Source of the DNA: Lathyrus oleraceus
Taxonomy: Eukaryota > Streptophyta > Magnoliopsida > Fabales > Fabaceae
Direction: 5' to 3'
NCBI RefSeq assembly: GCF_024323335.1
Contig: NC_066585.1
Location: 344,105,846 to 344,169,845, forward strand
Length of the DNA stretch: 64,000 nt
Shown here: one piece after another, positions 24,691 to 35,132 of the stretch
Numbering within the stretch: position 1 is the stretch's first letter
Layout: each line of letters begins with the position of its first letter
Program-made: the position numbers and the translations under genes
The notes under the pieces: model-generated
The model's database searches: none
Told to the model about the DNA's origin: nothing
What the model saw: only the letters and a program-made list of their open reading frames with translations

Positions 24691-25172
24691 GTGTTTTGTT
24701 TGGCGTGCGTTAGCCGAGCTACGAGTGCTATGATTCTTCTCTGGTTATAGAAGATACGTATGCATAGGATGCGACGTCCTAGCGAGCACGTTTCCCCTGT
24801 CCCGAACTACGTCGACTCTGATGTCTGTGCTTGACAGACTACGTAGGTGCAGGATGCGATATCCTGCCGAGTCCCGTTTCTTTCGTCCTTCCTGTGTTTC
24901 CTTCTAGTGTGTGTGTTCAGTTTGTGAGCAGTGTTTAGCAACCTTTCTTCTATTCTTTTGTGCGTGGATCCCGTCGAGTACGACGGATGCGTAGGGGTGC
25001 TAATACCTTCCCTTCGCATAACCGACTCCCGATCCCATCTTTCTCTGGTCGCGAGACCATGTCTTTTCCAGGTTTACTTCGAGCATTTCCTTTCCCTCCT
25101 TTGGGATAAATAACGCACGGTGGCGGCTCTGTTGTTTCGTTTTCCCGCCGGTTTTTCGGGTAATGCGATAGC

Positions 25173-25190
25173 TGGCGACTCTGCTGGGGA
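25173..25190 (+). promoter_or_regulatory. Primer-binding site of element A
   Basis: TGGCGACTCTGCTGGGGA, two bases after the LTR end, identical to the site of B. Expected to pair with a tRNA 3' end (tRNA-Arg in Ogre literature) for minus-strand priming. Confidence 0.9.
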
Positions 25191-25982
25191 CATAGAGAAG
25201 TTGACCTCTTGCTGGTCCATGTTCCCTAAGCGAGTCACTCCTAGCGCTCTGTAGGATAGGGTTTGGTTGCTTTTACTGCTTTATTTATTGCATTTATGAT
25301 TATGATGTGATCGTTTATGTTTACATTTATGTTTGCATTTATGTTTGCATGCATCATATTTTCATTGTGCTGGCTGTGTGTTTGTCTCTCTGTGGGGTGG
25401 GAGTTACAAGAGGTAAAAGGCCCAATACCCACGCTATGAGTGGACTCTAGGACACCTAGGAATAGAGTGATTCTTGGGAAGCGGGTGGTATTGCACCACT
25501 TAGCGGAACTTGATATCACGAGCAGTTCAAATCCTGATGGGGTATTATCGGTGCATACATCGGGTATGCACATGATGATATTCTATGAAAGGGTTGTTTA
25601 TCCTGCGTTTCTCTTGACCTTACCCTGGCCTAGATGACACCCGTGAGTGGGGAGGGAATCGAATCATTACAGGTACAGTTGGTGACTATTGATCTGTTGG
25701 TGACTCTTGGTTCCTGTTGGTGACTTGATTCAGAGATATATGGGTTCCAGATGACTTTGGGTCTCAGATGACTTTGTGGTTCCGAATTCAAGCCGAAGCT
25801 TTGATCCTGTGCTCCGTAACACACAGCCAACCAGTCATGTTTGCATCATTTGCATCATAGCATGTGTATTTTCGGAAAAAATAATGCAAAAAAAAAATGA
25901 AAAAAGAAAATAGAAAAAAAAAACTTATCTCCTCATGCATATCATTTCTCAGGTTCATTCAGGATTCTATTCACTATGAGAG
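25191..25982 (+). other. 5' leader of element A
   Basis: Non-coding leader before ORF1. It ends in a purine-rich A tract (about 25877-25922). Several TGTTTGCATTTATG-like direct repeats sit near 25310-25350. No ORF is supported. Confidence 0.6.
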
Positions 25983-27623
25983 ATGGCATACGTTCCAGAG
26001 TTGAAGAGGAAGACGTGCACCTACAATTTTCACCGTGAGCCTTTGACGTCTTTGATAGAGTTGAGCAACTTTGTGACCGGCGGTAATCAGAAGGTGTTTG
26101 TGGATCAGTATGGGGATTTGTTGACACTGTTGAGGATGGTGGTAGATCCAGTACCGTTGCAGACTCTTCTACAGTTTTATGATCCAGAGCTCCGTTGTTT
26201 CACCTTCCAGGATTATCAATTAGCGTCCACTCTTGAGGAGTACTCCATCCTGATGAATGTCCCGATCAGATATCAGGTTCCTTTCTTAGATGTGCCAGAG
26301 GAGGTTGATTTCAGAGTCATTGCCAGAGCTCTTCATTTGGGTATCAAAGAAGTGAGTGACAATTGGAAATCCAGTGGTGATGTTGTGGGTTTGCCTTTGA
26401 AGTATCTGATGAGGATGGCTAAAGAAGAAGCAAAGAAGGGAAATTGGGAAGCTTTCAATGCTCAGTTGGCTATTATGATCTATGGGATTGTGTTGTTTCC
26501 AAGTATGCCTAACTTTGTGGACTTTGCTGCTATCACTATTTTCATTGAAGGAAATCCGGTTCCTACCTTGTTAGCTGACACTTATTATGCTATACACAGT
26601 AGACATGGTAAGGGTGGAGCCATCAGATGCTGTCTCCCATTGCTACTCAGATGGTTCTTGTTTCTTCTGCCAGTTAGTGGACCTTTTGTGGATGCTCAGA
26701 GCACTCATAAGTGGAATCAGAGGATTATGTCTGTTACCTCTTATGATATCAGGTGGCAATCTTACCGGATGGATGTGCGTAATGTCATCATGAGTTGTGG
26801 AGAGTTTCGTAATGTGCCACTCGTAGGGACTAAGGGTTGCATCAATTACAACCCGGTTCTTTCTCTTCGCCAGTTGGGGTTTGTGATGAATGGAAGACCA
26901 CTAGATGATGAGATAGCTGAAAGTGTGTATTTTGAGAAGCGGAGTGACCCTGCTAGATTGGAGCAAGTAGGAAGAGCTTGGAAGACCATTGGGGTCAAGG
27001 ATAGAGCTGTGTTAGGGAAGAAGTTTGCAGTTGCTATGCCTGACTACATTGAGTGGGTCAAGAGTAGAGTTGAGACTTTGTTGTTACCCTATGATAGGAT
27101 GGAGCCATTGCAAGAGCAACCACCTTTGATCCTTGCTGAGAATGTGCCTGCTGAGCATTACAAGCAAGCCTTGATGGAGAATCGTCGGCTGAAAGAGAAG
27201 GAACAAGATACTCAGATGGAGCTTTACAAAGCTAAAGCTGATAAATTGAACTTGGCTCATCAACTCAAAAGCATGCAAGGTGAAGATGCTAGCAGATTGA
27301 AGAGCAAGAAGAGGTCTTATGAGGAGATGGAGACCTTGTTGAATGAAGAACACCGTGAGTGCTTGAGGTTGCAGAGAGCTGAAGCTAATTATCAGAAGAA
27401 GATAAGAGACCTGGAAAAGCAGCTCAGAGACAAAGACATCCAATTGAAGAAGGAGGTAGACTTGAGACATGCATCAGAGAGCCAGCTTGGAGGAGAAGTT
27501 GTGGAGCTCAGAAGGCAACTGAAGGAGAAGATCACCCCTTTGTCTGAGTGTTCAGAATGTGACCTGTTGATAGACCAGTGCCAGTATCTGAAGACTCTCA
27601 TTCCTGAAGGACATCTTTCCTAG
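25983..27623 (+). CDS. Ogre ORF1 protein, intact 546 aa
   Basis: Complete open frame from ATG to TAG with no interruption. It is the extra ORF that distinguishes Ogre from most Ty3/gypsy elements; its function is unknown. Residues about 1-370 form a globular domain with tryptophan- and leucine-rich blocks that recur in the ORF1 of B and C (LLQFYDPELRCFTFQDYQL, GNPVPTLLADTYY, CCLPLLLRWF, CGEFRNVPLVGTKGCINYN). It resembles domains annotated as DUF7745-like in plant databases, from memory. Residues about 395-530 are highly charged with heptad-like Leu spacing, so probably a long coiled coil for self-assembly. A small Cys cluster (CSECDLLIDQC) closes the protein. The intact frame, unlike gag, may indicate retained function until recently. 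Confidence 0.9.
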   Translation: MAYVPELKRKTCTYNFHREPLTSLIELSNFVTGGNQKVFVDQYGDLLTLLRMVVDPVPLQTLLQFYDPELRCFTFQDYQLASTLEEYSILMNVPIRYQVPFLDVPEEVDFRVIARALHLGIKEVSDNWKSSGDVVGLPLKYLMRMAKEEAKKGNWEAFNAQLAIMIYGIVLFPSMPNFVDFAAITIFIEGNPVPTLLADTYYAIHSRHGKGGAIRCCLPLLLRWFLFLLPVSGPFVDAQSTHKWNQRIMSVTSYDIRWQSYRMDVRNVIMSCGEFRNVPLVGTKGCINYNPVLSLRQLGFVMNGRPLDDEIAESVYFEKRSDPARLEQVGRAWKTIGVKDRAVLGKKFAVAMPDYIEWVKSRVETLLLPYDRMEPLQEQPPLILAENVPAEHYKQALMENRRLKEKEQDTQMELYKAKADKLNLAHQLKSMQGEDASRLKSKKRSYEEMETLLNEEHRECLRLQRAEANYQKKIRDLEKQLRDKDIQLKKEVDLRHASESQLGGEVVELRRQLKEKITPLSECSECDLLIDQCQYLKTLIPEGHLS

Positions 27624-28013
27624 CTTGTGTCTGTTGTTTATGTTGAGAATCACCTCCATGCTTGTTGGATGGGATTCATTGTTGTACTCTGATCATTTGG
27701 ATCTTTGCTCTGGATAATGTTGTATGATCCTTGTTGTTCATGTCTATAGATGAGGTTGTTGATGTTTCACCTTGTGCTTATTATCCTGGGTAGTCTGCTT
27801 CTGTGTTGTTCATTGTTGCAGGTTGCCATTTCTTGAAAGATGAATTAGGCTCTTGAATGTCTGAGAAATGAACATATCATGTGCATCATACCGATCATTA
27901 GCATCATACACATATCATTCTTGCATTACAGGTGTTCTTGAACAAGACTTCTCATTCTGGTTCCTGTTTCAGGCAGGATTGCTGATCAACGTCCGCACCG
28001 CTACTCTACAAGG
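27624..28013 (+). other. ORF1-gag spacer with candidate splice acceptor
   Basis: Non-coding spacer of about 390 bases. Near its end a pyrimidine-rich tract leads to TTCCTGTTTCAG (AG at 27971-27972). From there the gag frame is open, although the first in-frame ATG is only at 28032. Element B has a similar TCTTCTGTTTTGCAG just before its gag. A spliced leader or an ORF1-gag intron is therefore possible. Confidence 0.45.
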
Positions 28014-29191
28014 TTGAATCAAAAGAGGAATATGGATCAAGTGCAAGCTGAGTTAGCAGAGATGAGGGCTAACATGGCCCAGTTCATGCATATGATGCAA
28101 GGGGTTGCGCAAGGTCAAGAAGAACTTCGAGCCCTAGTCCAGAGACAAGAAGCTGCAATTCCACCGGTCAATCATGCTTTGCCAGAGGGAGGCCCAATCA
28201 ATGACCCTGCTACTGCTGTTGTTCCCATCAACACTATGCTGTGGGTGATGAATTGAGGGGAATCAGAATCAACGGTCAACCTATTGCTCCAGAGACTGCT
28301 AATGTCAGAGCAACCCGTGCTCCAGTTCGCCATCCTGCTCCGCTGGTTGATAGGCAGGAAGACATGTTTACTCTCCTCAGTGAGGATGATGAAGTTGTGG
28401 GAAGAACTGACGAAAGGGACAGAAAAGTTGATGCCCTAGCTGAGAAGATCAGAGCCATGGAGTGTCAGAACTCTTTGGGGTTTGATGTTACAAATATGGG
28501 GTTGGTGGAAGGATTGAGACTTCCTTATAAGTTCAAAGCGCCATCCTTTGACAAATACAACGGTACCTCTTGTCCTCGCACCCATGTGCAGGCATACTAC
28601 AGGAAGATCTCTGCCTACACAGACGATGAAAAGACGTGGATGTACTTTTTCCAGGATAGCTTATCTGGAGCTTCCTTGGACTGGTACATGGAGCTGAAAA
28701 GACAATCTATCAGAAGTTGGAGGGATCTGGGTGAAGCCTTTTTGAGGCAATACAAACATAATATGGACATGGCTCCGAGCCGGACTCAATTACAGAGCTT
28801 ATGTCAGAAATCAGGAGAGAGTTTCAAGGACTAAGCCCAGAGATGGCGGGAATTAGCTTCAAGGGTGCAACCTCCGATGCTGGAGAAGGAGTTGACCAAT
28901 ATGTTCATCGGGACTTTACAAGGTGTGTTTATGGATCGGATGGGAAGTTGCCCATTCAGTAGTTTCTCTGATGTAGTGACTTGTGGAGAGAGGACAGAGA
29001 GTCTCATTAAAGCTGGAAAGATTCAGGATGCTGGTTCTTCATCTTCGAAGAAGCCATTTGTCGGGGCACCCAGAAGAAGGGAGGGTGAAACTAATGCGGT
29101 GCAACATCGTAGAAATGTGAACAGAGGCCAGTACCGCCAGGTTGCTGCAATAACTATCCCAACACCTCAACTACGACAACAACAACAATAG
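28014..29191 (+). pseudogene. Gag, N-terminal and capsid part of element A, broken
   Basis: Gag builds the virus-like particle. The N-terminus (from ATG 28032) has a short coiled-coil-like stretch (AEMRANMAQFMHMMQG). After a frameshift near 28235-28245 the capsid-type region follows, with LPYKFKAPSFDKYNGTSCP, a DSLSGASLDWYMEL block and the SWRDLGEAFLRQYKHN motif typical of the plant retrotransposon Gag domain. It continues past a TAA at 28832-28834 into QRWRELASRVQPP. A TAG at 29189-29191 lies in a CAA/CAG-rich stretch. At least one frameshift and two stops make it non-functional as it stands. Confidence 0.85.
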
Positions 29192-30252
29192 AGAGGACCA
29201 CCACCACCACAACAACAACAACAACAACAACGCCAGTTTCAGCCGAGACAAAAAATGCCGGATCGTCGGTTCGACCCGTTGCCGATGACATATGCTGAGT
29301 TGCTGCCCGAATTGCTCAGGATGGGGTTTGTTGAGTTACGTACTATGGGTCCGGTGCGAAGATACCTGCTGGGTATGATGCCAACGTTCGTTGTGACTTC
29401 CACTCTGGTGCACCAGGGCACCATATTGAGAACTGTCTGGCTTTTCATCATAAGGTCCAGGACTTAATTGACGCCAAAACAATCAATTTTGCTCCTGTTC
29501 CGAATGTTGTGAACAATCCTATGCCTCAGCATGGTGCGCATAGGGTGAATAATGTCATTGATGGAGAAGTTGTGGACCTGGTAGTTGATGTTGAAGATGT
29601 CCAGACTTCACTGTTTGTGGTGAAAGAGCGTCTGCTAGATGGGGGAGTGTTCCCGGGTTGTGATAAGGGCTGTTCAGACTGTGCAGGTTCAGAGAATGGT
29701 TGTATGCAGTTGAAGAATGGTATCCAAGGTCTGATTGATGAGGGCTGTTTGCAGTTTGCTCGGGCTGTGAAAGATCGTGGAGTGGTGTCAACTGTCACCA
29801 TTTATTTCAAACCATCTGAGGGACATGGTCAGAGAACTGTTAGTGCTTCTACAACCGTTGGTACTCCTGTTACTATATCCGCTCCAGTAACTGTCAGTGC
29901 TCCCACTATTTTTGTTGCTCCTGGTAGAAGGGTTGTTGAGAGTAGTAGGGTCGTTCCATGGAAGTATGATAATGCTTACCGCAACAACCGAAGGGCAGAA
30001 GGTCAGATCAGGCCAGTGGATCAGGCTCCAGTGACCATTGGTTTGCCGAGTAGAGCTCCAGTGACTGTGGGTCCAGTTGTGGACAATGTAGGGGGACCTA
30101 GAGGTTTTACCAGGAGTGGTCGTCTGTTCGCACCGCAGCCTTTGAGAGACGACAATGCTGAGGCGCTCGCCAAAGCAAAGGGTAAGCAGGCTGCGGTTGA
30201 GGAGGAACCCGTGCAGAAGGAGGCGCCTGAGGGTTCGTTCGAGAAGGACGTG
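29192..30252 (+). pseudogene. Gag C-terminus with CX2HX5HX4C knuckle, element A
   Basis: Continues Gag after a poly-Gln tract encoded by CAACAA repeats (29205-29232). The DRRFDPLPMTYAELLPELL block is followed by a frameshift near 29355-29370. In the second frame a nucleic-acid-binding motif is readable around 29386-29430 with spacing CX2HX5HX4C, a variant of the usual CX2CX4HX4C knuckle. A Pro/Thr/Val-rich linker follows (29830-30100). The frame is open up to 30252, where element B interrupts it. It resumes in the same frame at 48984 once B and one target duplication are removed. Confidence 0.85.
30248..30252 (+). repeat. Target-site duplication of B, left copy (ACGTG)
   Basis: Identical to 48979-48983. 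Removing B plus one copy restores the gag-pro frame of element A. Confidence 0.95.
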
Positions 30253-33200
30253 TGTCGCATCCGCGAAAAACAACCGGCGGGCTGAAACTAAACAACACAG
30301 AGCCGCCACCGTGCGTTATTTATCCCACAAGAGGGAAAGGAAACGCTCAGAGTAAACCTGGAAAAAGCATGGTCTCGCGACCAAAGAGAAAGGGTACGGG
30401 AGTCGATTACGCAAGGGGAAGGTATTAGCACCCCTCACCTCTGTCGTACTCGACGGGATCCACGCTCTAAAAGAAAGAAAAGGTTGCTAAACAAACATCA
30501 CACACACACACACCGAAGACAACACAGGTGGGGTAAAAGAGGAGGGGGCTCGCTAGGATATCGCATCCTATGCCTACGTATCTCGTCTGGAACGAGAATC
30601 AGAGCTGCCGTAGTTCGGCTCACGCACGCCAAACAAGACACACACAAACACAGGCAAACCTAGAACCCGAATGCCAATCGCTGGACTTACATCGGCTTCC
30701 GAACCAAACAAACACAATCAGGATACGGACAGCCAATCGCTGGGCTTACATCCATATCCTGACACACAAGAGGGTTAACAAGCAAACAAGCTACTAAGGA
30801 GTCGGGAACTCGAGCCTAGCAGCTGTCAAGCAAACACACACAAGAAAGAAAAAAGGTGCCCGGAGAGACCTCGCACGGTCTCCTGCCTACGTACCTCATC
30901 TGGTATGAGGATCAGGGCGACGTAGTTCCCCTGAAAGGGAAAGATATTCTAACCAGATACAAAGGGAGACACACTACTAGGGAGCTGTACTCGAGCCTAG
31001 TGTTATCATGCATCATTGCCCTATGTTATGGTTTCTATCTACTTGCACAACAGCAAGCTAATCCTAACCAAGAAAAACAAAGCAAAGCAAACATCCACAT
31101 TTAGCACACACTATATCCAGTCCAAGTGGGCTCAAACAAAGGGTTAGACTGCCGAGGCAAGTCATCTGTACAGGGTAATGTTCGCTCTTAACCCTGACAT
31201 TGAGAGTCAGGGTGAAGCAGATGAAAGGTGAGTGAAGATTAGACTTCACAGCTCTTATCCCTGGCCAGGGAGAGCTTCAGACAAAGGAGCATGGGTTCAG
31301 AATGGAGGAACCCTTCTACACTCAAGATTCAGACTCAACTGTACAAATGTACAAGATCTTGGGTTAATGTCCCAATGCATCAACACAGTGGTGTGAGCAG
31401 AGGGACGACTCAACAGAATAGTGGGAGATAGATTGCATATCTCTCTTATCCGCCAATTGCCTTAATCAAGGTCTTTACCTGCTTGGGGACAAAGTTAAAC
31501 AAGCACAAACATCGCCTCTTAAGGAGGACTTCAGACAGTTGCCTGGCTAAATAACAAGCCAGGTCTTCCAGACTACATGGAGACAAGAGAGTCTACCTCA
31601 ATTGGTTTATACAACCAAGCAGCAGCACAGCAAGTTCTTAAGGAACTAAAGCGACTATGGTACCTGGAATCAATCAAGCACAGTCAGTATACAAGTCACA
31701 AAATCAAAATAGACAAGTTAAGAATCAATAGACAATGTACAAAAACAATGCAAAGTGCAAAGCACAATCAACTCAAGTGAGCCAAGCATCCTACAAAACA
31801 CACAAGTTAGTTCACAGCAATTAGCCAAATCAAACTCAATTAACTTGCATCATTCTCCTTTAAGGCCTTTGCATCTCAACCTGAAACACAATTCAAAAGT
31901 GAGAAACAAGACCACTAGGACAAGCCTAGGGTCCAAAGGAGATGAAAAAACCAAAACAGCAAGTGAAAATTAATCAAAATCACAATCAAATAAATTAGAA
32001 ACAAATCCCATTGGTCTCCTGCTCATATCATTCATTATCATCATTTCATGAAAGAAAAGGCACCAAACATGCAATTTGCAACTTCAAAAGACCAAACAGA
32101 ATGATCACAATCAAATCAATATCAAAACAGCTCAATAAATTCCACAAAAATTCCAGCCTAAACAGAACACACTCAATGAGTAGCATACCAGTTTTCAGCT
32201 CATTTGGACAAGTGGAAGTAGGGAAATTAAATTCATAAAGTTCAGACAAGTTCAAACAAGCCAACACATGGTATCAAAACAAGCACCAACTTCCATCAAT
32301 CATAAAACAGTGACAATACATGATAAATGAATGGGATCAAAACCACAATGACCTATAATGTGTCTAGAATCACTCCACCAAATTTCACATTCATCCAATC
32401 AATGACCAGCATTTCACAAATCAAATGGTAACATGTGTCACAAAAAATCACAAAATGACCAAACAGAGGAGAAAATTCCAATCAATTAGGAAATGCCATC
32501 AATAAATCCAGAAACATTCACATGTCACCTCAACATACCAATGCTCAGTCATGCAAAAATTTGGCTCAATCCAATATCCCTAGGCATGGCAAATAAAATC
32601 ATGAAGTTCACAAGGCTTGGTGTGACACAAATTGTCACACCTCTAATAAAAAATTCATATCTCCTCAACCAGGGATCCAAAAATTGCAAACCACATATCA
32701 AAATCACCAGCAAAGAGTCCAGATTAAGCACAAAAAATTTCATGAATTTCTTTGGAAGCATCAGCATTTCATGAGTGATATGGCAAAACATGTACAATAT
32801 GCATACATCCAAACAATCCCTAAGCAAATTATTTTTTCACACGTGCATAAAAATCACAAAAATCACCATTAAAAACTACACATCATAAGGAGAATCATGC
32901 AAAAAATATCACAAAATTTGGACAAATGATGAATCTCCTATGAATTTTCTAAGATCATGTATCAAAGTGAAATGAAATTGAAATAAAAATGAAATGAATT
33001 ATGAATTAATTGCTGAAAATGGCAATCTGGTAATTTTCCCCAGCGAGAGCAAAACGACACCGTCCTCATTAATGTGGTGGCACCATCCTATTGGCCAGAA
33101 CGCACGGTAAACAGGTTTTCAAACCAGTCCAAGGCAGACACGGATCTAACGCGCGTTTCATCATCATCCTCAACAAACAAATTTCCAGAAATTGGACATG

Positions 33201-35115
33201 AACATTTTCTCACCAAAACACACAAACTATATATCATTGTGACCGTCTAAACATGTACATCATGAATATGAAAAGCATTTAACCTAACTATCAACATATC
33301 AACCGGATCGAGCAAGAAAAGGTTTGCACATCAAACTTCAATTCAAGATTTCTCTCTCTATACTCAACCAAATCAAAAACCCCAAGTATCACGATGATCT
33401 ACATTGAAAGATCTACAAAAGCCATATAATAGTTCATGCAATCGAGAAATTCGAAGATTTACCTCTTGGAGATTGCAGATCGTGATTCTCGTGTTTCCAA
33501 GCTTGAAAGGCCAAAACAGATGATGATTGATGTTCAGGAAGATGATTGGAACACGTGCTTTAGCTCAATGATGCTTCAGGTGCAAGAATTATGGAATTTC
33601 CATTGTTGTGCTTGCTTCCAACAGTCCAAATTCAGCAAGTTCTTGGCACGGATTTGATGAAACAGATCTTCAATAAGCCTTATAGAAGATGAATCCAAGG
33701 AGCACGAGCAAGATTGATGAAGAATTGTGATGAACTTGATGAAAAAAGTTGAAGAAGCTTTGGAGAATTTTGAGAGAATTTGGAGGGAAAAGTTGTTAGG
33801 ATCTTGGAATGTGCAATGTAATTAGCAATTTCTGTTACAGTTAAGGCTTTATACCACTGCTTAATCAACTTCTTAATCCAATTTATCAAAATCAAAGTGA
33901 TTAGCAAAAATGAGTTTTCAAGTGAAAGTCCAAAAAGTCCTTTTGCATTTTAGGCAAATATGACAGCAAATGACAGTCCACACAACTTCTAAATGGTATT
34001 TGTGAAGTGTTAGAAAAGGCCTTGTGTGCAAAATCCTTGTATTTCACAAAGTCACTTATTTTCCCACCAATTTTCAAAGTGATCACTTGAAAAATGACTT
34101 TTTGCCATGCTTATTTTTGATGAAATTTGACCATGCAACATGAAAGTACATGTGAAATGGGGTTCGCTCAAAGAAAGATCATCCAATTTGGCCATTCCAT
34201 GTGAAAGTTATGCCACTTTGAATTTAGGCATTTTTGGAAAATGATTTGATCATATCTTGCCAACCATACATGGTAAATTCAAGTTCTTGGACTTTTTGGA
34301 AAGGTGAGATCAAGATCTACAACTTTCATGTTGAAAAAAATTTCATTTGAAGCATTTTTGGACATGTAATTTTGAGGTGAAAAACTTTCCATTTTTGGAA
34401 ACTTTCATTACAAGTCACTTTCCATTTTTAGAAACTTTTCTCCTGACTTTATTTTCTTCATTCCTGATGTTTGAAATGCCAAATGAAACTTGTTTCAACA
34501 TGAATGAAGTGTATCCAACTCTCTCCCACCTCCAAATCCATCAATTCAAGCCCAGTTGACCACAGTTGACTTTTCTGACTGATAGATGAATCTGGCTATG
34601 CACTGATCAAGTTGAGCCTCAAACTCCTGATGAAATGGCTCAATGATGAAACCCTAGCTTCCATAAGCTCAATATAATCACATGATGATCCCAATATCCA
34701 TTGTAGACCCCCTCTCCATGCCATGCCCTGATTGGCCCAATGCAGATGATTCAACTGATTAGGGTTGACCAGTGGTCAAAACCCTAATCCCCATGTATCT
34801 GATCAATCTCTTGATTCTCTGGGATGATGACAAAACCATGATGATGATGATGTATCATTGCAACCAAGATCAAGCTCAATCTCTTTGAGAATCAAAAACC
34901 CTAATTTGGACCACAACCCTCAGATGATCAGTGATCCATTCCAATGAAACCCTAGCTTGCATACATCAACCTTTTATCTTCTGACCAAGACTTAGGAGGA
35001 TGACTTGCACAATGTAGCCATATGATATGCAATATGCAATGCCTAATGACCTAAAAAATGCAATGCAATATGTTAGCTAGTCCCAAGAGAGGAGGGCAAA
35101 TTTTGAGGTGTTACA
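30253..35115 (-). repeat. 3' LTR of element B
   Basis: On the minus strand it starts TGTAACACCTCAAAAT (at 35115) and ends GGATGCGACA (at 30253). It is almost identical to 44117-48978. Visible differences are single bases and a two-base change in a CA repeat (30498-30512). Its terminal kilobase is related to the A LTR, including the TACGTA modules, and the rest is more diverged. No supported protein gene. Confidence 0.93.
33847..33855 (-). promoter_or_regulatory. TATA box of B 3' LTR
   Basis: GGTATAAAG on the minus strand, followed by CCTTAACTG. Identical in the 5' LTR at 47710-47718. Confidence 0.5.
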
Positions 35116-35132
35116 GCTGCCCCTATTCAATC
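35116..35132 (-). promoter_or_regulatory. Polypurine tract of element B
   Basis: GATTGAATAGGGGCAGC on the minus strand directly before the LTR start. The same 17 bases precede the 3' LTR of A, so both use the same plus-strand primer signal. Confidence 0.85.

Larger units (their letters stand above)
20807..25170 (+). repeat. 5' LTR of element A
   Basis: 4364 bases, starting TGTAGCACC and ending TAATGCGATA (the 3' copy ends GCGACA). It aligns along its length with 56852-63314 minus insertion F. It contains a TATA-like box, a four-copy tandem repeat, three TACGTA modules near the end and a PBS-like TGGCGGCTCTG at 25121-25131. No protein gene is supported. Small ORFs here recur in the 3' LTR only because the LTR is duplicated. 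Confidence 0.92.

Noticed and set aside
29788..30309. 173-codon minus-strand ORF antisense to the gag C-terminus
   Set aside because: It crosses the A/B junction and overlaps a recognisable plus-strand gag frame.
30570..30797. 75-codon ORF present identically at 44432-44659, suggesting a conserved small protein
   Set aside because: Both lie in the two LTRs of B, so identity follows from LTR duplication. Not conserved as an ORF in the LTR of A.
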